61,426 nt of DNA from Chara braunii (taxonomy: Eukaryota; Streptophyta; Charophyceae; Charales; Characeae), in contig BFEA01000313.1 of assembly GCA_003427395.1 (NCBI GenBank), positions 965,773 to 1,027,198 on the forward strand, read 5' to 3'. Within the stretch, counting starts at the first letter, position 1; each line of letters starts with the position of its first letter. Below, piece by piece: positions 45,223-55,463 of this stretch. Position numbers and translations under genes: made by a program. The notes below the pieces were generated by a model. That model was not told where the DNA came from. It was given only the letters and a program-made list of their open reading frames with translations, and ran no database searches.

Positions 45223-45230
45223 CTTTTATA
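45223..45230 (-). promoter_or_regulatory. TATA box TATAAAAG on the element's strand
   Basis: TATAAAAG in a GC-rich context, with transcription expected from about 45,200 leftward through the remaining 6.4 kb of LTR and across the PBS. It is the best TATA on this strand of the LTR. If used, R-U5 would be more than 6 kb and contain the LTR ORFs. Confidence 0.45.
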
Positions 45231-45520
45231 GGCTTGTTGCCCGCCAGGGTCCCTGTGCTCTAAACGGTAGGTTCTGCCAAGATCTTTTCCCGAACGGTAA
45301 GGACAAATTCAGAATTAGAAAGAAAATTAATTAACTCTCGAAGTTATTTCCAGTCTGGACCCTAACTGTCAGGCGGAGTCCCATTCCAACACTGTTCAGG
45401 ATTATTGCCAAAGACTTAGACCGTCGGTCCCATAATGGGATACCGATTGGTGGCTCTTTCTCTTTAAAGCCTACAATTAGGACTACATTATCTGGGTGCC
45501 TGCGTCCGATGGTAAGGAGG

Positions 45521-45556
45521 GGGCTTATGACCCTCCATGAAGGGGGTGATAAGCTT
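45521..45556. repeat. Two-storey hairpin in LTR B
   Basis: Outer GCTTAT (45,523-45,528) pairs with ATAAGC (45,549-45,554); inner CCCT (45,531-45,534) pairs with AGGG (45,541-45,544). Same outer/inner layout as the element C arrays. Confidence 0.45.
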
Positions 45557-46080
45557 CCTACCAATGCAGCCGCGGGTCACCCTTCTCTTGAGGCCCGACC
45601 GCACAACACTCAGTCGGCGCACATTCTTAGACGGAATACCCCATCGCTCCAAATTCGGACCGTTGGCTCTCCTGTGAAGTGACAGACTAAAAGGTAACCG
45701 AATCGGACAGACGAGCGAAAAGAAAACTAAGTAATAATAGAGGAAAGGAAAAGATGGCGTTTCGCAATTCCGCTGCGCATCAGCCTTTCCCGAACGGCAA
45801 TACGAGTCCACTCATAAATCTAAAGCCCGAATTCCAATATTTTCCCCTCCTTTCCCCCTTTTCTTATTTCTCTCTCTTCAGTCCTTTCTGTATCTGCCCC
45901 CTTAACCTGGCCACCGGGGTCTCATCGTAAGGCTCGGACGAACAGGTCTGGCGCATGTGATATACAAGGGTCAGTAAGATTCAAACCATAAGATCGCAGT
46001 TACGGTCCGAAAACCCGAATCGGCGGCCCGTTTTCCTATGAAAAGACAGATCGACAGGCGAAGAACCGAAAATTGGAAAT

Positions 46081-46094
46081 TTAATAATAATAAC

Positions 46095-46131
<37 letters not shown>
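46081..46131. repeat. (AAT)n microsatellite
   Basis: About 17 AAT triplets, translated as poly-Asn/poly-Tyr in shadow ORFs. Confidence 0.9.
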
Positions 46132-46132
<1 letters not shown>

Positions 46133-46633
46133 TGACGGCAATTCAAAATCGAAAAGGGAACCATATTATCACAGCGGCCTGAGGCCACTAGATTTCCCCA
46201 TACATAAGAAAACGAGTTTTGATCTGACATCTTATTCCCCCCTTTTCGACAGCGATTGCACCTAACCCATAACTTGGCTAGGGGGAACTCGGCGCGCAGT
46301 AGAAAAGTTGCGCTAGTCCCTTCACCTCCGCGTCCCAGGGCGAGCCCGGCTGCTACCACGACCATAGGCCGGTTGTGCTCTGCTGTACAGCAGGGCACCG
46401 AGTCTGCGTGGACCAATGGAAATCCCTGTGGCACACCTTTTGTTGAGGCAAGCATCAAACAGGGTTGGTCCACGTCATGGTACAGCCCAGGTACCAGGGA
46501 ATTTTTAATTCCGGAACATGCTTGTAGGCACCACATAGGTCACGACACCGAGATAAAGGGCGAAATCAGGTAGGAACCTGGTACACAGAGGAGGGTCGGG
46601 ACACCGCGCCCTCCGACATAATACCAAACCCCC

Positions 46634-46708
46634 ACCCAGCGTCCCCGCTGGGTCAAAATGGATTACGCTTCCAGTATAAAACCAGAGTAAACAAGTTGCA
46701 CTCTCATT
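46634..46708 (+). promoter_or_regulatory. Plus-strand promoter candidate with upstream hairpin
   Basis: A perfect hairpin ACCCAGCG-tccc-CGCTGGGT (46,634-46,653) precedes TATAAAA (46,675-46,681) and the start-site motif CACTCTCATT (46,699-46,708). The same motif follows a TATA-like box at the same spacing in LTR A. It faces away from the minus-strand TATA box at 45,230. Confidence 0.5.
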
Positions 46709-47076
46709 CATTCCTATTTGCGACTCGCTGTAGCATTCATACTGTCTCTTAGCGCAGTCAGTTTTCCGTTTCCGCTCTGCGCCATCCTTTTCCTCTGTGC
46801 TAGGTTTCTTTTCCGTGCCAGGCTCCTCTCCTAGCGTTCGTCTTTTCTCTGCGCTTGCTTTTTCTCTTTGCGCTCACCTTCTCTCTCACATAACATACTG
46901 TAGTCTCTCATAGTCGGCGCGGTTATTCTCTTTATTTCTCTTGGAAATTTTTTCGCTTCCGTTTTCAGGATCCATCTCATCATCATAAACTTCACTTATA
47001 CAACCTCCTCAGTCATAGCCTTTGGCGCTAAATTCCGTCCTTTATCTTCTCTTTTAACAGCCATCTCACATGCATC

Positions 47077-47547
47077 ATGCCTGAGGCACGCTGCGGACAG
47101 GGTAGAGGAAGGGGAGGAAGAACAGGGAAGGCTAAGGAAGAACCGCTAGTTAGGGGACGAAGGGATTATAGCTCAAAGGAGGAGGAAGAGGAGGAGCCGC
47201 GAGGCTATGGCCATTTAAGGTCACACCCCCGTTACCCTTTAGGAGGGTGGTACGAGAGAACTCCATCCCCAGACAGGATGGAGTTTCTTCGCAAGAAATT
47301 CGATGCGCGTTATGGTATGCCCAGCGCCTCTTCTCCTCCTTATATTCCCAGAGCTCCTCCTACTCCAGCTGTAAGCAAGGCCATAGTGCCTGCTCCATAC
47401 CTCTCTGTCCCATGTGTTGTCTCATCCCCCCATCACCCTAGTCACTGCATTCTCTTTAGCATCTTCTTCCTTCTCTTTCTTTTCCAACTCGAACTCATGG
47501 CTGTCTTTTACGTCCTGTATAAGCGCGATTTCTTTTCTGCTTTCTGA
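47077..47547 (+). CDS. Plus-strand ORF inside LTR B (RG-rich N terminus)
   Basis: 156 aa from ATG 47,077, about 375 bases downstream of the predicted start site. AATAAA at 47,674-47,679 follows, so promoter, ORF and polyadenylation signal are in order. The N terminus is RG-rich (GQGRGRGGRTGK), typical of RNA-binding tails. The middle is YSSKEEEEEEPRGYGHLR and then SPDRMEFLRKKFDARYG. A GTAAGC donor-like site at about 47,370 suggests that the hydrophobic C terminus may be intronic. Unknown family. It runs antisense to element B. Confidence 0.4.
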   Translation: MPEARCGQGRGRGGRTGKAKEEPLVRGRRDYSSKEEEEEEPRGYGHLRSHPRYPLGGWYERTPSPDRMEFLRKKFDARYGMPSASSPPYIPRAPPTPAVSKAIVPAPYLSVPCVVSSPHHPSHCILFSIFFLLFLFQLELMAVFYVLYKRDFFSAF

Positions 47548-47673
47548 GTCAGATTCCGACCCATGAAATTTCCAGGTCACTGTCCACTCCATAGCGTCCC
47601 AAGCCTGAGAGTTTGGCTTCTTTAAGGCCAGGGATGCAGGTTCCTTGTGAACCAGGCCGCTCGTCGGCCACCA

Positions 47674-47679
47674 AATAAA
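47674..47679 (+). terminator. Polyadenylation signal AATAAA
   Basis: Within CCAAATAAAATTTT, 127 bases after the plus-strand ORF stop. Confidence 0.4.
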
Positions 47680-47739
47680 ATTTTAAGAAGGATTTTGTCT
47701 GCTTGTTTGACTTGTTCAACTGTTGGTCTTTCACATGGA

Positions 47740-49010
47740 GGTTACCTTAGGTCTTGATCAGGCATTTATGCCAAGGACGGCCCCAGTAACGAGGGTACTC
47801 ACTCTGTCTGCCATGCTGGGAATAAGGCATACCAAACCCTTTTTTTGTTCTCTGGTCTGGGAGACATCTTTTCAGCTCCTCACTTGATGGAGATACCAAA
47901 CCCTCTTTCTTTTTCCTGGTCTGGGAACTTCAGATAAGTATTTGTATACCTGCAAAACCAGCAAGTCCCACAGACAACAACCATGCCCCAGCAAGCAGAC
48001 CCTCTGACAACCAGCAGTTGAGCATCAACAAATTAAAATAAAACCCATAAATAAAATAAAATAATAAATAATAAATAATAATTAATAATTAATACATAAC
48101 AACTCTTCGTACCCAGGATTTATTGATTGCCTTGGTTTCAGCCCACCACTAGCCAGGAATGTCAGACGTCCCGTCAGTCTGACACACGTCATTCGGCCCG
48201 CCTCAGACCAGGACTAGTCAGACCATCTGTCTTGACAGCCTCTTTGACCTGCCTCCAGGTCAGGATCAATCATACCCACTACTCGAGTATGGCAGCCCTT
48301 TGGCACTCTCGCCAGGACACCCAGACTATTGCGGGTCTGGTCACCCTATGACAGTAGACGTCCCGTCAGTCTGACCGTCCTGAATCTGGATTTGACCACT
48401 GCGGTCAGGGACCGGCTCACCTACCAGTTTTTGGCCAAGGGCGTTGGCTACCCCGCCCAGATTTTCGAACGTGGGACCCGGTCTAACCACAGTTCCAGGC
48501 TCTGGCTAACCTCACTGGATTGCATCCTCTGACTGCGGTAGGGTTCCAACCGACCCCTTTCAGCCTCATAGGCTAGACTCCCGGAGTCTTCGCCTCAGCT
48601 GACTACGGAATTCGACACTCGCGTCAGGGACCTGCTGACCCCACCAGATTGCAACCTGCTGCGGTAAGGCTCTGGCTAGCCTCGGCAGTCAACGTGTCCT
48701 TAGGTTAGAGAAGAAAACCCCCGGCACATACAGTCAGGCAAGCATATCATAACCCACAAGCAGACTGCCCTCGACCCATAACAGAACAAACATTTTCCAA
48801 GAGACCTCCCTTCAGTCTCAAGAGGCATTGAACAATAACATGCTAGCCAACACTAAGGGTTCGCAAGAGACCTCCCTTCAGCCTCAAGCAAAGACTTAGT
48901 GCTAGCCCCAGAGAGGTCCCTTCCCTCAACTGGGATTTCTTTTTCCAAAAGACGTCCCGTCAGTCTCAAGGAAATACTGAAACTCTGATCTCAGAGAGGT
49001 CCCTTCCCTC
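47740..49010. repeat. Hairpin-rich array near the LTR B 5' end
   Basis: TGTCAGAC-gtcccgtca-GTCTGACA (48,160-48,184), TGACCTG/CAGGTCA (48,245-48,262), CCAGAC/GTCTGG (48,321-48,340), TGACC/GGTCA (48,393-48,407), AGACTCC/GGAGTCT (48,575-48,589), GAGAC-ctcccttca-GTCTC (48,801-48,819). The loop phrase GTCCCGTCA or CTCCCTTCA recurs while stems vary. From 47,825 two copies of TACCAAACCCT..CTGGTCTGGGA form similar units. Confidence 0.6.
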
Positions 49011-49019
49011 ATCTGAGTG

Positions 49020-49250
49020 AAGACAGGCCCTTAGCCAAGAAGCACGAAGTCCCTCTACTGACCACTCTTAGTCAAGTAAAGCTGAACTTCTTTATGCCTG
49101 CCTTCATCTGAATCTCTTGAATGGACAACTTAGTAAGAGACACGAAGTCCTTCTGCTGATAACTTTCAATCAGACAGAACTGAACTTCTTTATGCCCATC
49201 ATGTTTTCTCTTTGTCATAAGAATAATACTGCTTATATCATTTGATGTGC
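49020..49250. repeat. Tandem duplication of about 110 bp
   Basis: CACGAAGTCC..CTGA..CTGAACTTCTTTATGCC occurs twice (from about 49,047 and 49,138), just inside the LTR. Confidence 0.6.
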
Positions 49251-49310
49251 CACAGCCATGAGTTTCTCAGATCTTGACATTGTGTCAATGCTCCCAGAAC
49301 TGTACTCACA

Positions 49311-49330
49311 GTTACTCCCCACTCTCAAGA
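49311..49330 (-). promoter_or_regulatory. Polypurine tract of element B
   Basis: The minus strand TCTTGAGAGTGGGGAGTAAC precedes TGTGAGTACA. It shares AGTGGGGAG with the PPT of element A. Confidence 0.7.
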
Positions 49331-49577
49331 TTTGACACTCATGGAACGACTGCAGCGCTGCACCAAGGATATAGTCTCATTAACTTAGTTGTTTGTTGAA
49401 ATAGATAATGAAATGACTTGCTGAAAACTGAAATATTGAAACTGAGGTGCTGAAACTGAAGTAATGAAACTGAAATGCTGAATTGACTATGCAAGAATGA
49501 TGATTGTCTACTGATAACTGAGCCTCATTGTTCGAGTGTTTTACCGTACTCTTCCTCAGTCCTCTATGATTGTTCTC

Positions 49578-51182
49578 TTACTTGGATGGTTGACTTCTCT
49601 TTCCTCTCTTTGGAGTCACTGTAGGGATCAAGTCAGGGTCTCTGAAGATCAACTTACGAAGTCTTGACCCTAACACCATGTCGTGAACTCTGGATCTGTC
49701 CATTTCTGAGATCTCATAAACCTTGCCTTCTGCTTCTCCTGTGATTTTGTAAGGACCAAGCCATCAAGACTCTAATCTTTTAGTCCATTGTGTCTCAAGA
49801 GAACTGTCAAACAGGAGAACAACATCCCCAATCTTCAATTTCTCTTTTCTTATATACCTTTTCTTGTTTCATCTCTCTTGATCTGATAGCCTGTTGGATG
49901 TCATTCCATCTGCTGCATCCATCACTGCCTGATTAACTTCAGATATTTGCCTCATTCTGATCTGAAGGAGTTCTGAAATAGAATAATCTCTGTCACTTTC
50001 TTGACTTGACCATGTCTTGACAATACTCTCAATAGGCAATGTAGCATATCGGCCGTACCACAGAGTAAAATGTGCATAACCAGTAGTTCTCTTAACTGTG
50101 ATATTATCAGCATATACAGCAGCTCTTAACACCTTTGGCCAGTTACTGAGTTTCTATTCATACCACTTGGCCAATGAATTTTTCAAAGTTTTGTGACATC
50201 TTTCAACAGGTGTATTCGCTTGAGGATGGTAAGTAGTCACATATCGAATTCTGACACCCAATCTGAGTGTAATTCTTCTGACAACCTCATTTATGAATTC
50301 TGATCCTTTGTCGGAGACAAATTCTCTGATAAAAGGATACCTGAGATAGACTTCCTCTATCCAATCGGCCACTTGTTCGGCTGTCTTCCTTTTCAGAGCT
50401 TTTGCCTCAACGTATCCAGAGAAATTATCTCTCATGTTCAGTATGTATCTCATCCCACCCTTGCCTGGAGGCATAGTGATGAGATCCAGATGAACTTTGT
50501 TGCCTGGCTCTACCAGGATTGTAGGGAACAGGGGTTCAATCATTCTTGTGGTAGACCTCTTCTGACATAAGACACATGATTTACAGTACCTGAAAATCAT
50601 GTCTCTCATGCCAGGCCAGAAGTAGAGTTTGACAGTCTTGGAGTAGGTTGCCTCTGCAGCCCTATGGCCACCGGCAACCCCTTCATGTAGAGCAGCGATT
50701 ATCTCTAACTGCCTCTCTTTACCACAGACCACTCTTAGCGGAGGTAGGCCTCCCTTACCATCCACAAAGAGATGTCCTCTTTTTATTCTGAATTTCTTCC
50801 TTGAATCCTTACAATAATATTCTTTTAGCTGCTCCCTTTCCATCTTTCTGCCAATCTCTTGATAATTTTCATTATATTCTTCAAAGAAGAAAAATATCTC
50901 TTCTTCCTTCTTTTCACTCTCTTCTTCTTCCTTTGAGTCTGAACTTTCTCCAACTTCATGAGCAGCCACTGCTGCTGCATTAACTCTCGCATACCAATCG
51001 TTTGGTTCATCATCTTCTTCTTTCCTTAGAATCGACTCATAGATGTATGCACTTGGAATTCCTCCCCAACTGTCTCTCTTCAGGCCACAGACTTCATTTG
51101 TAGGAGCATGGTGCCTCATAATCTTCATCATCCTTTTCATTAAGGAAGTTATCAACATAGGCAGATTCTTCAATTGTTCCAT
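49578..51182 (-). pseudogene. Integrase, element B (three in-frame stops)
   Basis: One frame from ATG 51,182 to TAA 49,580-49,578, interrupted by TAG 50,156-50,154, TGA 49,871-49,869 and TGA 49,766-49,764. HHCC zinc domain complete (HEGVAGGH, CKSCVLC). Catalytic core D (HLDLIT), D (FVSDKGSEF) and E (NTPVERCHK). GPY/F module LGPYKI. In the last stop context (LES-stop-WLGPYK) an arginine is expected, so CGA-to-TGA change is likely. An acidic stretch of about 60 residues precedes the zinc domain. It is homologous throughout to the element A integrase. Transcribed with gag and RT on the minus strand. Confidence 0.85.
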
Positions 51183-52767
51183 TCACATCTTCTTCTTTCT
51201 CTCGCCACTCAATCCGGCTTAAGCCATCCGCTCTGTTCCTCTCAGTGGGGATTTTTTCCAGTTTAAAATCATATGTACAGATGAAAGCGATCCACCTGCT
51301 GACTGTCGGATCTACCTGTTGATGTTTTTTAATGGCACCAATCACAACAGATGCATTAGTCCTCAGGATGAATCTCCTTCCCAAGACGTAGTGCCTGAAG
51401 CATCTGAGGCTATGGATGATGGACAGTAACTCTTTCCTGAATTGAGTGTAGCCTCTTTCTGTACAATTGAGGGTTCTGCTTTCAAATCTTAGAGGTCTCT
51501 CTCTCCCATTTTAATCTTTCTGAATAAGTACTCCACCCAGAGCAACTGGTCCTCCATCCGCCTCAATGATGAAAGGTCTTGTCTCCTCATCATCATAATA
51601 GGGTACTCCCAGTACTACACCACCGTCTCTTAGTTTTTCTTTCAATGTTTCTGCTGCAACTTCTCTTTTATCATTCCATGCTAAGTTAACCCCTTGTCTT
51701 ACCATTTCTCTCAGAGGTTCTGCAAGGGCAGCAAAATGAGGGATAAAAATCCTCCAGAAGCCACAAACTCTCAAGAAGCTCCTGACGTCTGTCACTCTCT
51801 TGAGAGGCAGAGGCCAGTTCAAGATCTTGTCTATCTTCTTGGGATCTGGGCTCCTACCCTTGGAGAAGCATCTGAAGCCCAAGATTATCACTTCTGGTTG
51901 GAAGAGAAGGGACTTTGGCCCACTGGCAGTCATATTATACTTCCAAAGTCTCTCTAGGACCATCTTTACTCCTTCAGCATGTTCCCAGATAAACTTTCTG
52001 ACTCCCCTTGCGACCAAAGCCTCATCTCTTAACAAGGGTCCTTTTACAGGATTATCATCAATGTAGGGACTGGTTATTTCAGGAGAAATATCCTGCATGA
52101 TTTTGATCATATCCCTTTGAACCACTGCCACTCCGTTAGTCCAGCCCTGAGGTACCACACACATCTGAACAAGTCCCCTCGGTGTGTGCATGACGGTCAT
52201 GGGTCGGCTAGTGTGATCAATAGGGAACTGATCATAGCCAGAATATAGATCAACCAGGGAATAAATACATCGACCAGCAAAGGATTCAGCGAGGAGATCA
52301 GCATTAGGAAGACTACCTCCATCATGTACCGTCACAGAATTGAGCTTCTGAAGATTCTGTATCCATCTTAGCCCGCCCCCTGGTTTCCAAAAACAAAACC
52401 AGTGGTTAGCATACGGTCCATCAGCAAGTTCAACAACATTGGATGCAATCTTCTTGTCAACATACTTTACTACTTCTGCTTCTTCCTTTAGGGCATACTT
52501 AGTTGGTCTATGATTCCATGGAACATGATCAACTGTCCAAATATTGGCCATCTTGATCATGTTCACGTTCAATCGCCCCCTCTCTTCATCATTAAAGGAG
52601 AAAGCACCAGAGAATTCTTGACACACTTTGAAGATATATTCTTTCTCTTTAGGCAGGATAAACTGATCCGAGTCTATCTTCATCGTATCAAACCTTTCTC
52701 TGGTGACTCTATTCTCCAGTTTTGTTGATTCCCTCAATGCTCTTATAATTTGTCTTTCCTTTTCCAA
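51094..52767 (-). pseudogene. pol: Reverse transcriptase and RNase H, element B
   Basis: Frame 0, 52,767-51,511, TAA at 51,513-51,511, then in-frame continuation to 51,094. RT motifs are complete: RWIQNLQKLNSVTVHD, SLVDLYSGYDQ (catalytic D present, unlike element A), VPQGWTNGVAVVQRDM and YIDDNPVKG. Connection: VCGFWRIFIPHFAALAEPL. RNase H: IIEADGGPVALGGVLIQKD, then after the stop FESRTLN, RRFILRTNAS and ADGLSR. There is no ATG at the start; homopolymer A runs at 52,790-52,850 separate it from the protease frame. It could work if the single stop were suppressed, but decay is more likely. Confidence 0.88.
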
Positions 52768-52855
52768 TGCTTCATCACAATTTTTTTTCTATTAAGACTG
52801 CCACTAGGTTTTTCTTTACCCTTTTGGGTTTGTATTTTTTTTTTCGACCCTGTGA

Positions 52856-53737
52856 CTATTTTCGTAAAAAAGGGTGAGTCGATGCAAATCTCAATTCCAT
52901 CTTCCCTCCCTTAGCAGTTTCCACAACTTTCTTGAAGGCTTCAATTTGCCCGTCCTCATCCTCGAGTTTACCAAGAGCTCTCATTATTTTCGAAACTTGA
53001 TTGATTCCCACTGAAATTTCTTCTTTTGCTTCTCGTTTTCCTTCCTCCTTTAGTCTCCTAACTCTTTTAACAGATTCCTCCCCCCCGATCGAATTAGCAG
53101 ATAGTTGATACTTGAAATCATTTTTCGTACCGACCATAAAGGTCTGCTCTTGAGCAGTCTCTGGATCCTGCACACTGATCCAGGATGACCCCTCATGACT
53201 GAAAAATTGGACCGCCTCCATCCTATGCAAGAATGGAGTCCCCAAGATACAGTCATGATCCAGATCAGGTACTACGAAACCCAGTAACTCCACAGTCATT
53301 GTCCCGACCTTGATAGGTAAATTATCAATAAAACCCGCCACGAACAGCTCTCCTGCAATATTACTCAGTACATTTTGTGCATGTCTGTCAATTGATAAAT
53401 TACAATCTTCCACCGTTCTTCGTGAAAGAAGTATCATCTCTACCCCAGAATCTACTAGGGCTAGAATCTTCACTTGATTAATGCGAATTGTTAGATGCCC
53501 ACAACCCATGGATCTATTCACTTGGTTGGGAAATACTGACCCCAAATAATTAACTTTCATTTTCTTCTTCTCAATTAACCTCTTTAATTTTTCTCTCAGT
53601 TTGGGTGCTAGTGTCATTGCTTCCTTGAAAGACAGTTTCACTTCCGTTTCTTCAAGCATCTTAGCAATTACATCAGAAATCACTGTCCCATCATCCAAAT
53701 CACTCTTGAGACAACCCAATCGTGGTATGAAGGTCAT
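52856..53737 (-). CDS. Retropepsin-like protease, element B
   Basis: 293 aa. The catalytic loop ILALVDSGVEMILLS holds the D-S-G triplet, and the second motif DCILGTPFL is the usual hydrophobic-G partner. The N-terminal helices (VISDVIAKML, LSFKEAMTLAPKLREKLKRL) match the element A leader. The ORF overlaps the zinc-knuckle frame by 38 bases in the +1 frame, a plausible Gag-Pol frameshift site. The C-terminal 90 residues are charged linker. The best-preserved gene of element B. Confidence 0.78.
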   Translation of the reverse strand: MTFIPRLGCLKSDLDDGTVISDVIAKMLEETEVKLSFKEAMTLAPKLREKLKRLIEKKKMKVNYLGSVFPNQVNRSMGCGHLTIRINQVKILALVDSGVEMILLSRRTVEDCNLSIDRHAQNVLSNIAGELFVAGFIDNLPIKVGTMTVELLGFVVPDLDHDCILGTPFLHRMEAVQFFSHEGSSWISVQDPETAQEQTFMVGTKNDFKYQLSANSIGGEESVKRVRRLKEEGKREAKEEISVGINQVSKIMRALGKLEDEDGQIEAFKKVVETAKGGKMELRFASTHPFLRK

Positions 53738-54149
53738 TTGTTCTTTGTACTAGTTTATTGGGCAAATCTCCAGTGAGGAAATGAACATTCACATTGGCGT
53801 TTCTCTTCTTCTTAATCTTCATTTTTTCATCATGTTTAAGAGCAAGAAGCCTCATACCTCCCGGATGTCTGGGATCCAACTTATTCCATGAACTATCACA
53901 GACATGGCCCATTGCATCTTTCTTTGCCACCCCACTCCTTACATCCTCCTCAAGAGGCTTGCAATAGGTGGTAGTATGTCCACTTTCACCACAATAGTAG
54001 CAAGTAAAAATCCTCTTAGGACGCTCATCATATTTTCTTCTTTCTCTGTTTCCTTCATCACCACTCTTCCCATTCCTTTTGGTTCTGGACGAATCCCCCT
54101 TCTTACCATGATTTTCGTTGTCATCATCATCATTATGATCTTCCTCACT
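53700..54149 (-). CDS. Nucleocapsid with zinc knuckle, element B
   Basis: Same frame as gag, after a TAA (54,152-54,150). The knuckle is C-YY-C-GESG-H-TTTY-C (CX2CX4HX4C) near 54,005-53,963, preceded by an acidic/basic linker and followed by 75 residues ending in TAA at 53,700-53,702. It binds element RNA. The in-frame stop between capsid and knuckle is either decay or a readthrough point. Confidence 0.75.
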   Translation of the reverse strand, partial: SEEDHNDDDDNENHGKKGDSSRTKRNGKSGDEGNRERRKYDERPKRIFTCYYCGESGHTTTYCKPLEEDVRSGVAKKDAMGHVCDSSWNKLDPRHPGGMRLLALKHDEKMKIKKKRNANVNVHFLTGDLPNKLVQRTNDLHTTIGLSQE

Positions 54150-54938
54150 TTAAGCCTTTTTCTTTCCCCTGTCATCCACAACATGCGTTGCAGGTCTTGC
54201 AGGCATAAAGTTAGTCATCACTTTTTGAAGAATATTCTCTGCAGTCAGATTGCTCCCTCTACTCATCCCATTCTCAGTCTCCCAATCCTTGGCCAAAGTA
54301 CTGATCTGATCCAGTGACCATTTCTTATGAGAGACAGTAGGTAGAGTTCTTATGATTGCAACCATTTCATCCCATCTGAGAGGATAATGCTGAGTTTGAT
54401 TAAGAACTGCTTGCCTTTCAGTGTCGGTAAAATTTGTCAAAAATATATGGCAGCTCTGGGCTTCATCCAAATATGGAATCCTTCTTGGTGTTCGAATAAA
54501 AGTATGAAGAAAAACATTGAAAGTATCGTATCTAGCTCTTCTGATGTTGAGTACGTCCTTAGTCGTGGTTGGGACCGAATCTTTCTCAAATTCCTTTTTT
54601 AGTCTCTCCTTGACTTTTTTCCAAGTAGTAGCACCTTCGATTAATTTCTGAACTGCCAGTCTCGAATCAGTGTCACAATAAGATAGAAGGTGCTTAAGCC
54701 GTTGCTTATCTGTCCAGGCATAACTGAGTCCAAATATTTCATACTCATCCAAGAAGTCATTAACCTGAGGTCCTCTGAAGCAGGGAATTCTTTCATCCGG
54801 CCTTTTTGCTCCGGCAATATCTGGCCCCCCTTTGATTGTATCAACTCTCTCGACCAGTTCTCGTATAACCCCAACCAAGGCCTCTTCATTGGTCCCTGTA
54901 GATGTACTTGGTCTTGCTCGCCCTGTCATTTTGACCAT
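54150..54938 (-). CDS. gag: Gag capsid, element B
   Basis: The frame is open from 55,004 but begins there with TTG; the first ATG is at 54,938, giving about 262 aa. Capsid-like: FRGPQVNDFLDEYEIFGLSY, W-D-KQRLKHLLSY, TWKKVKERLKKEF, and an IRTPRRIPYL region, in the same order as the element A gag. It forms the particle shell. It follows the leader-module ORFs directly, with the last of these ending at 55,001. Confidence 0.75.
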   Translation of the reverse strand: MVKMTGRARPSTSTGTNEEALVGVIRELVERVDTIKGGPDIAGAKRPDERIPCFRGPQVNDFLDEYEIFGLSYAWTDKQRLKHLLSYCDTDSRLAVQKLIEGATTWKKVKERLKKEFEKDSVPTTTKDVLNIRRARYDTFNVFLHTFIRTPRRIPYLDEAQSCHIFLTNFTDTERQAVLNQTQHYPLRWDEMVAIIRTLPTVSHKKWSLDQISTLAKDWETENGMSRGSNLTAENILQKVMTNFMPARPATHVVDDRGKKKA

Positions 54939-55000
54939 AGACTTTCCCCAAGTATTTCCCTTCTCTTTCTGTGACTCTTGTCCTCTTTCTTTTCTGCCCT

Positions 55001-55270
55001 TCAATCTCTCACTCTTCTCACAAGAGATACAAGCTCGTTCCTCTCTTCTCTTGTCTGCTCTACCCCCTGAGAGTTCTGTACATAAAGGGTATAAGCAATA
55101 ATTGATTGAGTAGTGATCAAGGGCAGTGCAATCTTTCTCGGCCTTCCAATGTAATCTTCAATCAATTAATTCTCTTCATCCCTACTCAGTCTTCTGTCAT
55201 ACCCCTTTATAGTACCCGGGATCATAAAATATCGAGTCAGGTCTATAATCTCATAATCAAATTGCATCAT
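55001..55270 (-). pseudogene. Leader ORF 5, element B (one in-frame stop)
   Basis: ATG 55,270 to TGA 55,003, with a TAA at 55,168-55,166. It reads FDYEIIDLTRYFMIPG before the stop and GRPRKIALPLITTQSII then LVSLVRRV after it. The second half resembles the segment just upstream (55,290-55,463: MRDFALRITTNQTEISYLLK, then ERVSLARRI), so these two are a duplicated pair. It ends where the gag frame opens. Unknown family. Confidence 0.4.
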
Positions 55271-55289
55271 TTATAGCCCGTTGTTGATC

Positions 55290-55463
55290 CTTCTTGCAAG
55301 AGAGACCCGTTCCTGAAAAGTGTGGTACGATACTCTCTCAGTAATTCCCACTTTCACCATCTTTAACAGATAGCTTATCTCAGTCTGGTTAGTGGTAATT
55401 CTCAAGGCAAAATCTCTCATGCGATCCAAGAAAGGCTGCAAAAACTCAAGCTCATCCAGGGTC
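55290..55463 (-). pseudogene. Leader ORF fragment, element B
   Basis: Open frame without ATG: DELEFLQPFLDRMRDFALRI then TTNQTEISYLLKMVKVG and SLARRINNGL, ending in a stop. Probably a paralogous module of the ORF 3' to it. Confidence 0.35.

Larger units (their letters stand above)
38743..49310 (-). mobile_element. 3' LTR of element B (10.6 kb if uninterrupted)
   Basis: The minus strand starts TGTGAGTACA next to the PPT and ends GTGCGACA next to a PBS. Its first 3.64 kb in plus coordinates matches 57,787-61,426 with few differences, including the same isolated Ns. The rest cannot be compared because the right copy leaves the window, so a nested insertion between 42.4 and 49.3 kb is possible. 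It carries several small minus-strand ORFs, TATA boxes on both strands, a plus-strand ORF and hairpin arrays. Confidence 0.65.

Noticed and set aside
53904-54974. Plus-strand ORFs opposite gag
   Set aside because: Shadows of the minus-strand gag and nucleocapsid frames.
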